A DNA stretch of 64,000 nucleotides from Kitasatospora sp. MAA4 (GCF_029893355.1 NZ_JARZAI010000018.1:62001-126000); one strand, 5' to 3'. Counted from the first letter of the stretch, positions 1 to 8,624 are shown. Translations and numbers: made by a program. The notes: generated by a model not told the origin, from the letters alone.

Positions 1-16
1 CCAGTACTCGGGTCAC
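1..16 (-). CDS. phoP: PhoP/RegX3-type response regulator (first codons only)
   Basis: Only the first five codons lie in the window, reading M-T-R-V-L from a GTG at 16, and the gene runs off the left edge. The GTG overlaps the TGA stop of the upstream sensor kinase (GTGA), which is the usual coupling of a phoR-phoP operon. MTRVL followed by VVEDE is the known N-terminus of Streptomyces PhoP, but the VVEDE part is not visible here. The product would be an OmpR-class DNA-binding regulator phosphorylated by the adjacent kinase. The call rests on these five codons plus the operon context. Confidence 0.72.
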
Positions 17-1293
17 GATCGGGCCTCCGGGGCAGGAAGGGGGGATGGGGTTGACGGCTCAAAGTGGTGTGCCGGGTCGGGCGCGGGGGACTGCCCGGCG
101 GGCAGCCGGACGGTGAAGGTGGAGCCCTGGCCCTCGACGCTCCAGACCGAGACGGTGCCGCCGTGCGACGCCGCCACGTGCTTGACGATCGAGAGGCCGA
201 GGCCGGTGCCTCCGGTCGCCCGGGAGCGGGCCGGGTCCACCCGGTAGAAACGTTCGAAGATCCGCTCGCGGTCCTTCTCCGAGATGCCGATGCCCTGGTC
301 GGTCACCGAGATCTCGATCAGCTCGCCGTCCGCCTCACCGATGGCGGCGGCGCTGGCTATCCGGCGGGTCGCGATGGCCACCCGGGTGCGCGGCGGGGAG
401 TAGTTGACCGCGTTCTCCACCAGGTTGCCGAGCGCCGCGGCCAGCTGGCCGCGGTCGCCGTGCAGGTGCAGTCCGGCGATGCCGCCCGCCGCGATGTGGA
501 TCTGCTTGGCGGCGGCCTGCTGGCGGCAGCGGTCGATCGCCTCCGCGATCAGCTCGTCCACCGGGACGGGCTCCGGCTCCATCTGCAGCCGGTCGTCCTG
601 CACCCGGGAGAGGTCGATGATCTCCTGCACCAGGCTGGCCAGCCGGGTGGCCTCGATCTGCATCCGGCCGGCGAAGCGCTGCACGGCCTCCGGGTCGTCG
701 GCCGCGTCCGCGACCGCCTCGGAGAGCAACGAGAGCGCGCCGACCGGGGTCTTGAGCTCATGGCTGACGTTGGCGACGAAGTCGCGCCGGACCGCCTCGA
801 TCCGGCGGCGCTCGGTGAGGTCCTCGACCAGCACCAGCACCAGCCGCGAGCCCAGCGGCGCCACCCGGACGGAGACGGCCAGCGGCTCACCGGCCCGCGC
901 CACGCCGGGCCGCGGGACGTCCAGCTCGACCTGGCGGATCTCGCCGTCGCGGCGGGTCGCCCGGGCCAGCGCCAGCATCGGCTCGACGGCCACCGCCCCG
1001 CCTCTGACCAGGCCCATCGCGTACGCCGCCGAGCTGGCCTTGACCACCTCGTCGCCGTCGCCGAGCACGATCGCGCAGGAGCGCAGCACCGAGAGCACGG
1101 TGTCCACGCCGGGAGGGAGCGCCGAGTCCTGCAAGGGAGAGCTCACTGTCGAAGTACCGGTTCTTCTGCCATTGCCACTCCTGCTGCCTCGGGACTGTTC
1201 GCGCTCGCTCCAGCGGAAGGCGATGGCGGCCGTGAGACCGACGCCGAGCCCGGCGATGGCACAGGCAGCGGCGGCGGCCACATTCACGTCCAT
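13..1293 (-). CDS. phoR: Phosphate-sensing histidine kinase PhoR (SenX3-like)
   Basis: This 426-residue membrane sensor kinase has an N-terminal hydrophobic helix (about residues 5-27), a basic linker, a PAS-like region (about 60-160), and a HisKA domain with VSHELKTPVG, placing the phospho-acceptor His near 178. An HATPase_c domain follows, with NLVENAVNYSP as N box and DQGIGI as G1. It would autophosphorylate under phosphate limitation and pass the phosphate to PhoP, whose start overlaps its stop. phoU lies divergently upstream with a candidate PHO box between them. The arrangement phoP-phoR <- -> phoU-mtpA is the known Streptomyces layout, so the assignment is firm. Confidence 0.93.
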   Translation of the reverse strand: MDVNVAAAAACAIAGLGVGLTAAIAFRWSEREQSRGSRSGNGRRTGTSTVSSPLQDSALPPGVDTVLSVLRSCAIVLGDGDEVVKASSAAYAMGLVRGGAVAVEPMLALARATRRDGEIRQVELDVPRPGVARAGEPLAVSVRVAPLGSRLVLVLVEDLTERRRIEAVRRDFVANVSHELKTPVGALSLLSEAVADAADDPEAVQRFAGRMQIEATRLASLVQEIIDLSRVQDDRLQMEPEPVPVDELIAEAIDRCRQQAAAKQIHIAAGGIAGLHLHGDRGQLAAALGNLVENAVNYSPPRTRVAIATRRIASAAAIGEADGELIEISVTDQGIGISEKDRERIFERFYRVDPARSRATGGTGLGLSIVKHVAASHGGTVSVWSVEGQGSTFTVRLPAGQSPAPDPAHHFEPSTPSPLPAPEARS

Positions 1294-1366
1294 GTCGTCA
1301 GCCTAAGCGCATCGCCCCGGCCTCCTGACAGTCCCAGATCAAGGCATCCGCCACGCGTTGCCGAGA

Positions 1367-1399
1367 ATTCACCTTCAGGCAGCCGCCGGTTCACCACAG
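1367..1399. promoter_or_regulatory. Candidate PHO box (PhoP-binding direct repeats)
   Basis: ATTCACCTTCA at 1367-1377 and GTTCACCACAG at 1389-1399 lie exactly 22 bp apart, which is two 11-bp units, with a degenerate unit between them. Streptomyces PHO boxes consist of 11-bp direct repeats resembling GTTCACC, so both sequence and phasing fit. The site sits in the 275-bp gap between divergent phoR and phoU, where it could autoregulate both. Binding is inferred. Confidence 0.7.
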
Positions 1400-1568
1400 C
1401 GGGCGCGCACGGTCGCCCGGACGGCCCAGTCTGGGCCGTGCAGCCCGTGTGGGGCCGTGACGCGCGTACGATGCGCGCCACCCGCAGCGGTCGTCCGGCG
1501 CGTACCCCGTACCGCGGACCGATCGGTCGGCACCGCCACCGACACAGCTACTGAGGAGAGAAGAAAGC

Positions 1569-2249
1569 ATGCGCGACTCGTACCACGAGGAACTCGACTC
1601 GATCGGCGACGGCCTGGTCGAGATGGCCAGGTTGGTCGGCTCGGCGATGGGCCGCGCCACCACCGCGCTGCTCGACGCCGACCTCGCCCTGGCGGAGGGC
1701 GTCATCGCCGCCGACTCCAGGGTCAACGACCTGCACCACGAGCTGGAGAACCGCGCGATCGACCTGCTGGCCCGCCAGCAGCCGGTCGCCACCGACCTGC
1801 GGATCGTGGTCACCAGCCTGCGGATGAGCGCCGACCTGGAGCGCTGCGGCGACCTCGCCCGGCACGTCGCCAAGGTCGCCCGGCTGCGCTACCCCGAGTC
1901 GGCCGTGCCGAACGACCTGCACCCGATCGTCCTGGAGATGGGCCAGCTCGCCCAGCGCCTGGTGGCCAAGGCCGGCCAGGTGATCGCCACCAAGGACGTC
2001 GAAGCGGCGCTCCAGCTGGAGCGGGACGACGACGCGATCGACGACCTGCACCGCGAGCTCTTCGCCCACCTGATCGACGACCGCTGGCAGCACGGCATCC
2101 AGACCGGCGTCGACGTCACGCTGATCGGCCGCTACTACGAGCGCTTCGCCGACCACGCCGTCTCGGTCGCCAAGCGCGTGGTCTTCCTGGTCACCGGCGA
2201 GCACGCCGGCGAGTTCGTCCCCGACGACAAGCCGCTCGCCGGGGCCTGA
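1569..2249 (+). CDS. phoU: Phosphate signalling protein PhoU
   Basis: This 226-residue protein has two PhoU helical repeats. The motif RVNDLHHELENRAIDLLARQ in the first half is echoed by DDAIDDLHRELF in the second, matching the metal-binding E/DxxxD pattern of the family. PhoU links phosphate-transport status to the PhoR kinase and represses the Pho response when phosphate is plentiful. The ATG at 1569 is preceded by GAGGAGAGAAG, a good ribosome site. Two strong hairpins end the transcript before mtpA. The length equals the family norm. Confidence 0.95.
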   Translation: MRDSYHEELDSIGDGLVEMARLVGSAMGRATTALLDADLALAEGVIAADSRVNDLHHELENRAIDLLARQQPVATDLRIVVTSLRMSADLERCGDLARHVAKVARLRYPESAVPNDLHPIVLEMGQLAQRLVAKAGQVIATKDVEAALQLERDDDAIDDLHRELFAHLIDDRWQHGIQTGVDVTLIGRYYERFADHAVSVAKRVVFLVTGEHAGEFVPDDKPLAGA

Positions 2250-2262
2250 GACCCGCGTTGCC

Positions 2263-2288
2263 GTTCGCGCCGGGGGCCCGGCGCGAAC
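2263..2288 (+). terminator. Hairpin downstream of phoU (first)
   Basis: GTTCGCGCCGGG at 2263-2274 pairs perfectly with 2277-2288, and in practice the innermost pair opens to give the loop. It lies 14 bases past the phoU stop, with no U tract, as is common for high-GC actinobacterial terminators. Confidence 0.6.
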
Positions 2289-2301
2289 CGGGCGACGCGC
2301 C

Positions 2302-2332
2302 GTGGGGGCGCACGAGGACTGTGCGCCCCCAC
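2302..2332 (+). terminator. Hairpin downstream of phoU (second)
   Basis: GTGGGGGCGCAC at 2302-2313 pairs perfectly with 2321-2332 around a 7-base loop. Together with the preceding hairpin it forms a tandem terminator separating phoU from mtpA, although some readthrough is possible. Confidence 0.65.
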
Positions 2333-2428
2333 TTCTACGCGCCCGTTGACGCCCCCCGCGGGCGGGCGCTTCACTCGATGAGCAGACAGCCCATCACCGG
2401 CTGCCTCGATCGAGGAGGGCTCAGCACC

Positions 2429-2617
2429 ATGACCACCACTCCCGCCCGGCCCGTACCCACTCCCCGTACCGCCGCCGAGTCACCCCGGCACGCCCGGGTG
2501 AGCCTTCCGCTGCTCGCCGGCGCCTGCGGCTGCGGCCCGGGCTGCGGCTGCGGCTGCCAGTCCGGCGCGCCCTGCCAGTGCGGCGGCGCCAGCGGCGGCT
2601 GCTGCGGCGGGCACTGA
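2429..2617 (+). CDS. mtpA: Metallothionein-like Cys-rich small protein MtpA
   Basis: This 62-residue protein has a Pro/Thr-rich N-terminal half and a C-terminal half with nine cysteines at positions 33, 35, 39, 41, 43, 49, 51, 58 and 59, arranged as CxC, CxCxC and CC clusters, and it ends in GGH. This is the composition of a metal-chelating metallothionein. The Streptomyces gene downstream of phoU is known as mtpA and is reported to belong to the Pho-controlled locus. GAGGAGGG at 2411-2418 is a strong ribosome site. Which metal is bound is not visible from sequence. Confidence 0.85.
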   Translation: MTTTPARPVPTPRTAAESPRHARVSLPLLAGACGCGPGCGCGCQSGAPCQCGGASGGCCGGH

Positions 2618-2623
2618 GCACGA

Positions 2624-2662
2624 AGGCCCCTCACCGGCGCGCACTGCGCCGGTGAGGGGCCT
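2624..2662. terminator. Bidirectional terminator between mtpA and gpmA
   Basis: A perfect 17-bp stem (2624-2640 with 2646-2662) surrounds a GCACT loop. It lies between the convergent stops of mtpA and gpmA and is followed by GATCGTTTA, so it can serve both strands. Confidence 0.85.
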
Positions 2663-2676
2663 GATCGTTTATTCGC

Positions 2677-3435
2677 TTACTTCTTGCCCTGGTTCTTCAC
2701 GGCCTCGATGGCGGCGGCGGCAGCCTCCGCGTCCAGGTAGCGGCCACCGGCGTTGACCGGCTTGAAGTCGGCGTCCAGCTCGTAGACCAGCGGGATGCCC
2801 GTGGGGATGTTGAGGCCGGCGATGGCCTCGTCGGAGATCCCGTCCAGGTGCTTGACCAGCGCGCGCAGGCTGTTGCCGTGCGCGGTGACCAGGACGGTCT
2901 TGCCGGCGGCCAGGTCCGGGACGATCGAGTCGTACCAGTACGGCAGCATCCGGTCGACGACGTCCTTGAGGCACTCGGTGCGCGGGCGCAGCTCGCTCGG
3001 GATGTCGGCGTAGCGGGCGTCACCGGCCTGCGAGAACTCGCTGCCGTCGGCCAGCTCCGGCGGCGGGGTGTCGTAGGAGCGGCGCCACAGCTGGAACTGC
3101 TCCTCGCCGAACTCGGCCAGGGTCTGCGCCTTGTCCTTGCCCTGCAGAGCGCCGTAGTGGCGCTCGTTCAGCCGCCAGCTGCGGCTGACCGGGATCCAGT
3201 GCCGGTCGGCCTTGTCCAGGGCGATCTGCGAGGTGCGGATCGCACGGCGCAGCAGCGAGGTGTGCACCACATCGGGGAAGAGGCCCTCGGAGGCGAGCAG
3301 TTCGCCGCCGCGCGCGGCCTCCTTCTCACCCTTCTCGTTGAGGTCGACGTCGACCCAGCCGGTGAAGAGGTTCTTCTGGTTCCACTCGCTCTCGCCGTGG
3401 CGGAGCAGGATGAGTCGGTAGGTCGTGTCAGCCAT
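2677..3435 (-). CDS. gpmA: 2,3-bisphosphoglycerate-dependent phosphoglycerate mutase
   Basis: This 252-residue enzyme interconverts 3- and 2-phosphoglycerate in glycolysis and gluconeogenesis. The catalytic RHGESEWN motif (phospho-His near residue 13), the NERHYGALQGKDKA segment and the second catalytic His in VTAHGNSLRAL are all present. The ATG at 3435 (MADTTYRL) was chosen because family members begin there. An upstream in-frame start at 3486 would add a non-conserved extension overlapping the divergent promoter region. No strong Shine-Dalgarno is visible. The gene converges on mtpA across a shared terminator. Confidence 0.95.
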   Translation of the reverse strand: MADTTYRLILLRHGESEWNQKNLFTGWVDVDLNEKGEKEAARGGELLASEGLFPDVVHTSLLRRAIRTSQIALDKADRHWIPVSRSWRLNERHYGALQGKDKAQTLAEFGEEQFQLWRRSYDTPPPELADGSEFSQAGDARYADIPSELRPRTECLKDVVDRMLPYWYDSIVPDLAAGKTVLVTAHGNSLRALVKHLDGISDEAIAGLNIPTGIPLVYELDADFKPVNAGGRYLDAEAAAAAIEAVKNQGKK

Positions 3436-3534
3436 GGCCCACATCTTAGGGGAGCGAAAAATGGGCTGACCGGGCCATGAGCTCACCGGTAATGTGCGCT
3501 TATCGCTTTAGCCACTTACCATTCCGGAGCTTCC

Positions 3535-4824
3535 GTGACCACGCCTGCCCCGTTCGCTCCCGGCCGGCTGCGCCGAGCCGCCGCCGAATCCCTCGGCGGA
3601 CTGCCGCAGCAGTTCTGGTGGCTCTGGCTCTCGACCCTGGTGAACCGGCTCGGCGGCTTCGTGGTCACCTTCCTCGCGCTGTACCTGACCGCCCAGCGCG
3701 GCTACTCCGCCACCTACGCCGGCCTGGTCGCCTCGCTCTACGGCCTCGGCTCGGTGATCGCCGCCCTCGGCGGCGGCGTGCTCACCGACCGGATCGGGCG
3801 GCGCCCCACCATGCTGGCCGCCCAGCTGCTCACCGCCGCCAGCACCGCGGCCCTCGGATTCGCCGACGGACAGCTGATGATCGCCGCGGTGGCCTTCCTG
3901 GTCGGCCTGAGCGGCAACGCCTCGCGACCGGCCATCTCGGCGGTCATCGCGGACGTGGTGCCCGCCGAGGACCGGGTCCGGGCGTACGCGCTGAACTACT
4001 GGGCGATCAACATCGGCTTCGGTGTCTCAGCGACGGTGGCCGGCCTGGTGGCCGCGCACGGCTATCTGACGCTCTTCCTGGCCGACGCGGCCTCCACCCT
4101 GCTCTGCGCGCTGGTGGTCTTCGTCAAGGTCCCCGAGACCCGCCCGGCCGCCGCTCCGCGCGAGTCGGCCCAGCCGCAGGTCACCCTGGGCACGGTCTTC
4201 CGCGACCGGCGGTTCATGGCCGTGGTCGGGCTCACCTTCCTGTTCGCCATGGTGATGCAGCAGGGCAGCACCACGCTGGCCGTGCAGATCGGCGAAGCCG
4301 GGCTGAGCACCACGCAGTTCGGCCTGGTGGCCGCGGTCAACGGGCTGCTGATCGTGCTGCTGCAGATACCGCTGACCCGGCTGACCAGGCACCACGACCG
4401 CGGGACCCTGCTGCTGGTCGGCGGGCTGCTGGTGGGCTGGGGGTTCGGGCTGACGGCGTTCGCCGGGTCGTCGGCCGTCGTCTACGGGCTGACCGTCGCG
4501 GTCTGGACGGTCGGCGAGATCCTGCAGACGCCGACCACCACGGGACTGGTCGCCGAGATGTCGCCGACGCACGCCCGCGGGCGCTACCAGGGGACGTACT
4601 CGCTCGCCTGGTCGTCCGCGGCCTGCCTGGGACCGGCGGTCGGCGGGTTCCTGCTCCAGCACGCGGGCGGCGGTGTGGTGTGGGGCGGCTGCGCGGTGAT
4701 CGGGACGATCGCGGGCGTCGGGTTCATGCTGCTCGGCCGGCGCACCCGCGCGGCCGCCGCGGTCCCCGCCGCCACTGCCGCTGCCGCTGCCGCCGCCCGC
4801 GTCGACAGCCGCGTCGATGCCTAG
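3535..4824 (+). CDS. Major facilitator superfamily transporter
   Basis: This 429-residue membrane protein should have 12 transmembrane helices. The first half carries the MFS loop 2-3 signature GGGVLTDRIGRRPTML. The inter-domain loop lies near residues 200-220, and an Ala-rich low-complexity tail closes the protein. The GTG start at 3535 follows CCGGAG with an 8-base gap. The substrate is unknown, and the sequence resembles proton-driven drug or metabolite exporters of the DHA1 kind. Its stop codon overlaps that of the convergent YbjN-like gene by 4 bases. Confidence 0.88.
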   Translation: MTTPAPFAPGRLRRAAAESLGGLPQQFWWLWLSTLVNRLGGFVVTFLALYLTAQRGYSATYAGLVASLYGLGSVIAALGGGVLTDRIGRRPTMLAAQLLTAASTAALGFADGQLMIAAVAFLVGLSGNASRPAISAVIADVVPAEDRVRAYALNYWAINIGFGVSATVAGLVAAHGYLTLFLADAASTLLCALVVFVKVPETRPAAAPRESAQPQVTLGTVFRDRRFMAVVGLTFLFAMVMQQGSTTLAVQIGEAGLSTTQFGLVAAVNGLLIVLLQIPLTRLTRHHDRGTLLLVGGLLVGWGFGLTAFAGSSAVVYGLTVAVWTVGEILQTPTTTGLVAEMSPTHARGRYQGTYSLAWSSAACLGPAVGGFLLQHAGGGVVWGGCAVIGTIAGVGFMLLGRRTRAAAAVPAATAAAAAAARVDSRVDA

Positions 4825-5339
4825 GACTGGTGCTGCTCCGGGCCGGAGAGGTGGGCGAAGGCCTCCAGGTTGCGGGTCGACTCGCCGCGCTTGGTGCGCC
4901 ACTCCCACTCGCGCCGGATCGCCGAGGCGAAGCCCAGCTCCAGCAGGGTGTTGAAGGGCTCGTCGGCGTTCTGCAGCACCGTGCCGAGCAGCCGGTCCAC
5001 GGTGTCCGCGGTGAGCGCCTCCAGCGGCAGCCGCCCGGTCAGGTAGACGTCACCGAGGGCGTCGAGCGCGTAGCCGACGCCGTACATCCGGGTGTTGCGC
5101 TCCAGCAGCCAGCGGAAGACGGCCTCGTGGTTCTCGTCCGGGCGGCGGATCACGAAGGCGTTCACCGAGAGGCTGTGGTCGCCGACCCGCAGGGCGCAGG
5201 TGGTGCTCAGCTTGCGGGTGCCGGGGAGCGTCGCGACCAGGGTGTACGCGTCGCTGACGGCCGGCTCCCAGGGCACGCCTGCCTCGTCGAGGGCGGCGCG
5301 CAGCACGGAGAGGGCCTCGTCCTTGGTACGGGTTGCCAT
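4821..5339 (-). CDS. YbjN-domain protein
   Basis: This 172-residue cytoplasmic protein matches the YbjN family: an N-terminal helix, then a sensory-type alpha/beta fold around LSTTCALRVGDHSLSVNAF and ERNTRMYGVGYALDALGDVY. YbjN proteins are related to type III secretion chaperone folds and act as regulators or chaperones, but no precise role is known. The ATG at 5339 is preferred to the open frame reaching 5429, which is non-conserved. In streptomycetes this gene normally sits next to mshA, as here. Confidence 0.82.
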   Translation of the reverse strand: MATRTKDEALSVLRAALDEAGVPWEPAVSDAYTLVATLPGTRKLSTTCALRVGDHSLSVNAFVIRRPDENHEAVFRWLLERNTRMYGVGYALDALGDVYLTGRLPLEALTADTVDRLLGTVLQNADEPFNTLLELGFASAIRREWEWRTKRGESTRNLEAFAHLSGPEQHQS

Positions 5340-5400
5340 GGCGGTGACGTTACCCGCTGGTACCGGCGCCCCGCAGCGGCGCACCGGTACCGACGGCGTC

Positions 5401-6774
5401 CTACGCCCTGCGGCGCCGGGTGCCGCCACCCAGCCAGACGTCCGGGCGCACCATCGCCCCCGCGTACACCTCGGCCGTGCCGCCGGCCGCCGCGCCCCAG
5501 CCGAAGCGGGCCGCGTGCCGGGCCGCCGCCGCGCCCTGCCGGGCCACCAGCTCCGGCTGGACGACGTACGGCTCCAGCGCGCGCGCCCAGTCCTGCGGGT
5601 CGTGGCCGGGCACCAGCGTCCCCGTCTCGCCGTCCCGCACGGCGACCGGCAGGCCGCCGACCGCTGCCGCCACCACCGGCGTCCCGCAGGCCTGCGCCTC
5701 CAGTGCCACCAGCCCGAACGACTCGCTGTACGAGGGCATCACCAGCGCCGTCGCCGCCCGGTACCACTGGGCCAGCTCGGGCTGGCCGACGGGCGGGTGG
5801 AAGCGCACCACGTCGCCGATGCCCAGCTGGGCGGCGAGCTTCTGCAGGCTCTTGGGCTCGGCCAGTCCCGTCCCCGAGGGGCCGCCGACCACCGGCACCA
5901 CCAGGCGCTCGCGCAGCTCCGGCCGCCGGGCGAGCAGCACCGACACCGCCTTGAGCAGCACGTCGGGCGCCTTCAGCGGCTGTATCCGGCCGGCGAAGAG
6001 CAGCACCGCGGCGTCCTGCGGCAGCCCGAGCCGGGCACGGGCGGCAACCGCGTCGCCGGGCCGGAACACGTCCAGGTTGACGCCGGGGTGCACCACCGCG
6101 AGCTGGTCGGGACGGGCGCCGTAGTGCTGGGCCAGCTCCCCGGCCTCGTCCGCGGTGTTGGCGATCAGCCGGTCCGCGGCCTCGACCACCTGGCTCTCGC
6201 CGATCAGCCGGGCGGGCGGCTCGGGCGTGTCGCCCTCGGCCAGCGCCGCGTTCTTGACCTTGGCCATGGTGTGCATGGTGTGCACCAGCGGCACGCCCCA
6301 GCGCTCGGCGGCCAGCCAGCCGACCTGGCCGGAGAGCCAGTAGTGCGAGTGGACCAGGTCGTAGTGGCCCGGACGGTGGCCGGCCTCGGTGCGCAGCACG
6401 CCGTGGGTGAAGGCGCAGAGCTGGGCCGGCAGATCCTCTTTGATCAGCCCCTCGTACGGGCCCGCCGTGACGTGCCGGACCAGCACACCCGGCGCCAGCT
6501 CGACGGTGGGCGGCAGGTCGGAGGAGGTCGCCCGGGTGAAGACCTCGACCTCGATGTCGAGCTCGGCCAGGCGCTTGGCCAGCTCCACGATGTAGACGTT
6601 CATCCCGCCCGCGTCGCCGGTGCCCGGCTGGTGCAGCGGGGAGGTGTGGACGCTGAGCATCGCCACGCGGCGCGGGCGGCGGGCGCGGCCGCCGACGAGC
6701 ACCTGCAGGCGCCCGCGCGTGGGCGCCAGCGCAGTCTGGGCGCGGCGCGCCGTCCGTACCGGGTGCTGCGTCAC
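5401..6774 (-). CDS. mshA: D-inositol-3-phosphate glycosyltransferase MshA
   Basis: This 457-residue GT4-family enzyme transfers GlcNAc from UDP-GlcNAc to 1L-myo-inositol-1-phosphate, the first committed step of mycothiol synthesis. Visible hallmarks are the N-terminal MLSVHTSP..PGTGDAGGMNVY, the nucleotide-binding GRIQPLKAPDVLL, and the C-terminal ESFGLVALEAQACGTPVVA with the EX7E acidic motif. The GTG at 6774 is chosen because GAGGAGG lies about 10 bases upstream and the length matches other MshA proteins. A longer open frame reaches upstream to 7872 but is only GC-biased shadow. The protein begins with a basic stretch of about 35 residues. Confidence 0.93.
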   Translation of the reverse strand: MTQHPVRTARRAQTALAPTRGRLQVLVGGRARRPRRVAMLSVHTSPLHQPGTGDAGGMNVYIVELAKRLAELDIEVEVFTRATSSDLPPTVELAPGVLVRHVTAGPYEGLIKEDLPAQLCAFTHGVLRTEAGHRPGHYDLVHSHYWLSGQVGWLAAERWGVPLVHTMHTMAKVKNAALAEGDTPEPPARLIGESQVVEAADRLIANTADEAGELAQHYGARPDQLAVVHPGVNLDVFRPGDAVAARARLGLPQDAAVLLFAGRIQPLKAPDVLLKAVSVLLARRPELRERLVVPVVGGPSGTGLAEPKSLQKLAAQLGIGDVVRFHPPVGQPELAQWYRAATALVMPSYSESFGLVALEAQACGTPVVAAAVGGLPVAVRDGETGTLVPGHDPQDWARALEPYVVQPELVARQGAAAARHAARFGWGAAAGGTAEVYAGAMVRPDVWLGGGTRRRRA

Positions 6775-7063
6775 CTGGCTGAAGCCTCCTCTTACTCCCC
6801 GACTGCTGTCAGGACGCCGCTCGTCCCGGGTCTCCCCGGTCTCGCCGCTCGTTCCGGCCTCCCAGTCTCCCCGGTAGTCCGCCCGGTGGGCGAACTCGCC
6901 GGAGCTGCCCTGAACAGCGGCTTCGACGGGCTCACGTCCAGTGTCACAACCGCGGCGGCGAAGGACGGTATTCCCGAGGGCGGCCATCAGGAGGCGCGCG
7001 CACGGGCACGGGGGCGCGCATCCGCCCGCAGGGGGCGCATCTGCGCCCGCATAAACTGCGGGC

Positions 7064-7900
7064 ATGGCCGCCTCGTTCGACCCCGCCGCTGCCCGTGGGC
7101 GGTCCTCCCGCCCGGTCGGGACGGTCACCCGGGGCACCACCAACACCAACCGCCTGCGCCGGATGGACCGCTGGATCGCGCACACCCTCGGGCCCGCGCT
7201 GCGCTCGCTCCCGCTACCGCCGGTCGCGGTGGACCTCGGGTACGGCGCGGCGCCCTGGACGGCCGTGGAGCTGTCCGGCCGGCTGCGCACGGTCCGGGCG
7301 GACGTCCGGGTGGTCGGCATCGAGATCGAGCCCGAGCGGGTCGCGGCCGCACTTCCGTACGCCGATCCGCCGCTGCTGACCTTCCGGCGAGGCGGCTTCG
7401 AGGTACCGCTGGACAGTGCCGGGCCGGGCGGCGCCAGGCCGCTGCTGATCAGGGCGGCGAACGTGCTGCGGCAGTACGAGGAGTCGGCGGTGGCCGCGGT
7501 CTGGGAGCGGCTCTGCGGACGGCTGGCGCCGGGCGGACTGCTGGTCGAGGGGACCTGCGACGAGATCGGACGGCGGCACGTGTGGGTCGCGCTGGGCCCG
7601 GAGGGGCCGCGGACGGTGACCTTCGCCGCCCGGCTGGGCGGGCTCGGCCAGCCGTCCGACCTGGCGGAGCGGCTGCCCAAGGCGTTGATCCACCACAACG
7701 TGCCGGGGCGGCCGGTGCACGCCTTCCTGACGGACTTCGACCGGGCGTGGTCGGCCGCGGCGCCGTACGGGGCGTTCGGGGCGCGGCAGCGGTGGGTCGC
7801 GGCCTGCACGTCGCTGGCGGGCAGCTGGCCGCTGGTCGACGCGCGGGGGCGGTGGCGGCAGGGGGAGGTCACGGTGCCGTGGAGTGCGCTGGCGCCGTGA
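7064..7900 (+). CDS. Class I SAM-dependent methyltransferase
   Basis: This 278-residue protein contains AVDLGYGAAPWTAVEL (motif I, SAM-binding glycine-rich loop) near residue 55 and VVGIEIEPERV (motif II acidic residue) near 90. LLIRAANVLRQYEE and the GGLLVEGTCDE region correspond to later methyltransferase motifs. The substrate is unknown. The family is regularly found divergent from mshA in streptomycetes, but a mycothiol role is not established. CATAAACT at 7051-7058, inside a small hairpin that ends directly at the ATG, resembles a -10 box, so the mRNA may be leaderless. Confidence 0.85.
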   Translation: MAASFDPAAARGRSSRPVGTVTRGTTNTNRLRRMDRWIAHTLGPALRSLPLPPVAVDLGYGAAPWTAVELSGRLRTVRADVRVVGIEIEPERVAAALPYADPPLLTFRRGGFEVPLDSAGPGGARPLLIRAANVLRQYEESAVAAVWERLCGRLAPGGLLVEGTCDEIGRRHVWVALGPEGPRTVTFAARLGGLGQPSDLAERLPKALIHHNVPGRPVHAFLTDFDRAWSAAAPYGAFGARQRWVAACTSLAGSWPLVDARGRWRQGEVTVPWSALAP

Positions 7901-8042
7901 GAGACCGCCGGACGTGTCGGATGTGCCGGGCCAGCCGGACCTGACGACCTGGGATCATCGATTCACTCGAACGAGTTATCGAATTCCCCTGGCGTGTTGA
8001 CGCCCCACCGCGTCACGATAGGGGCGGTCGCACGAGCTGCCC

Positions 8043-8624
8043 TCAGCTCCGCTGCACCAGCTCGCGTCGCACGCGTTCGAAGGCCTCGTACGCCGCTGCG
8101 CCGAACAGCACGAAGCGCACCTCGACCAGCCCTGCCACTCCCCCCTCGGTCCCACCCTCCTCAGCCTCGCCCTCCTCCGACCGGCAGGCCTCGGCCACCG
8201 TCGTGAGGGCGATCCGCGCCGCATCCTCCAGCGGCCATCCGTACACCCCGGTCGAGATCGCCGGGAACGCCACCGTCCGCGCACCCAACTCGCCCGCCAC
8301 CCGCAGCGACTCCCGATAGCAGGAGGCCATGAGCTCAGCCCGCCGGTCGTACTCCTCGGCCAGGAAGACCGGCCCCACGGTGTGCACCACCCAGCGAGCC
8401 GGCAGCCGCCCGGCCGTGGTGCCGACCGCCCGGCCCGTCGGCAGGCCCTTGCCGTAGTGCGAGGCCCGCAGCCTGCGGCAGTCCGCGAGGATCTCCGGGC
8501 CGCCCTTGCGGTGGATGGCGCCATCCACCCCACCACCCCCGAGCAGGGACGAGTTGGCCGCGTTCACCACCGCGTCCACCTGCTGTTCCGTGATGTCACC
8601 CTCGGCCAACGTGATCTGCGTCAC
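8043..8624 (-). CDS. Macrodomain protein (O-acetyl-ADP-ribose deacetylase type)
   Basis: This 193-residue single-domain macro protein has the ADP-ribose-binding core VDAVVNAANSSLLGGGGVDG near residues 18-37 and the second loop AFPAISTGVYGWP. The Asn in NAAN and the GGGGVDGAIH loop are the catalytic features of the YmdB/MacroD class, which hydrolyse O-acetyl-ADP-ribose or mono-ADP-ribosyl groups. An acidic Glu/Gly linker (EEGEAEEGG) interrupts the last third. The GTG at 8624 has GGGAGGCGG upstream. It diverges from the PP2C gene, and nothing nearby suggests an ADP-ribosyltransferase partner. Confidence 0.9.
   Translation of the reverse strand: MTQITLAEGDITEQQVDAVVNAANSSLLGGGGVDGAIHRKGGPEILADCRRLRASHYGKGLPTGRAVGTTAGRLPARWVVHTVGPVFLAEEYDRRAELMASCYRESLRVAGELGARTVAFPAISTGVYGWPLEDAARIALTTVAEACRSEEGEAEEGGTEGGVAGLVEVRFVLFGAAAYEAFERVRRELVQRS

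Noticed and set aside
1358..2617. Long plus-strand open frame spanning the phoU region
   Set aside because: It is antisense or out of frame to phoU, has Arg/Pro-rich shadow composition, and only its last 63 codons correspond to the real mtpA frame.
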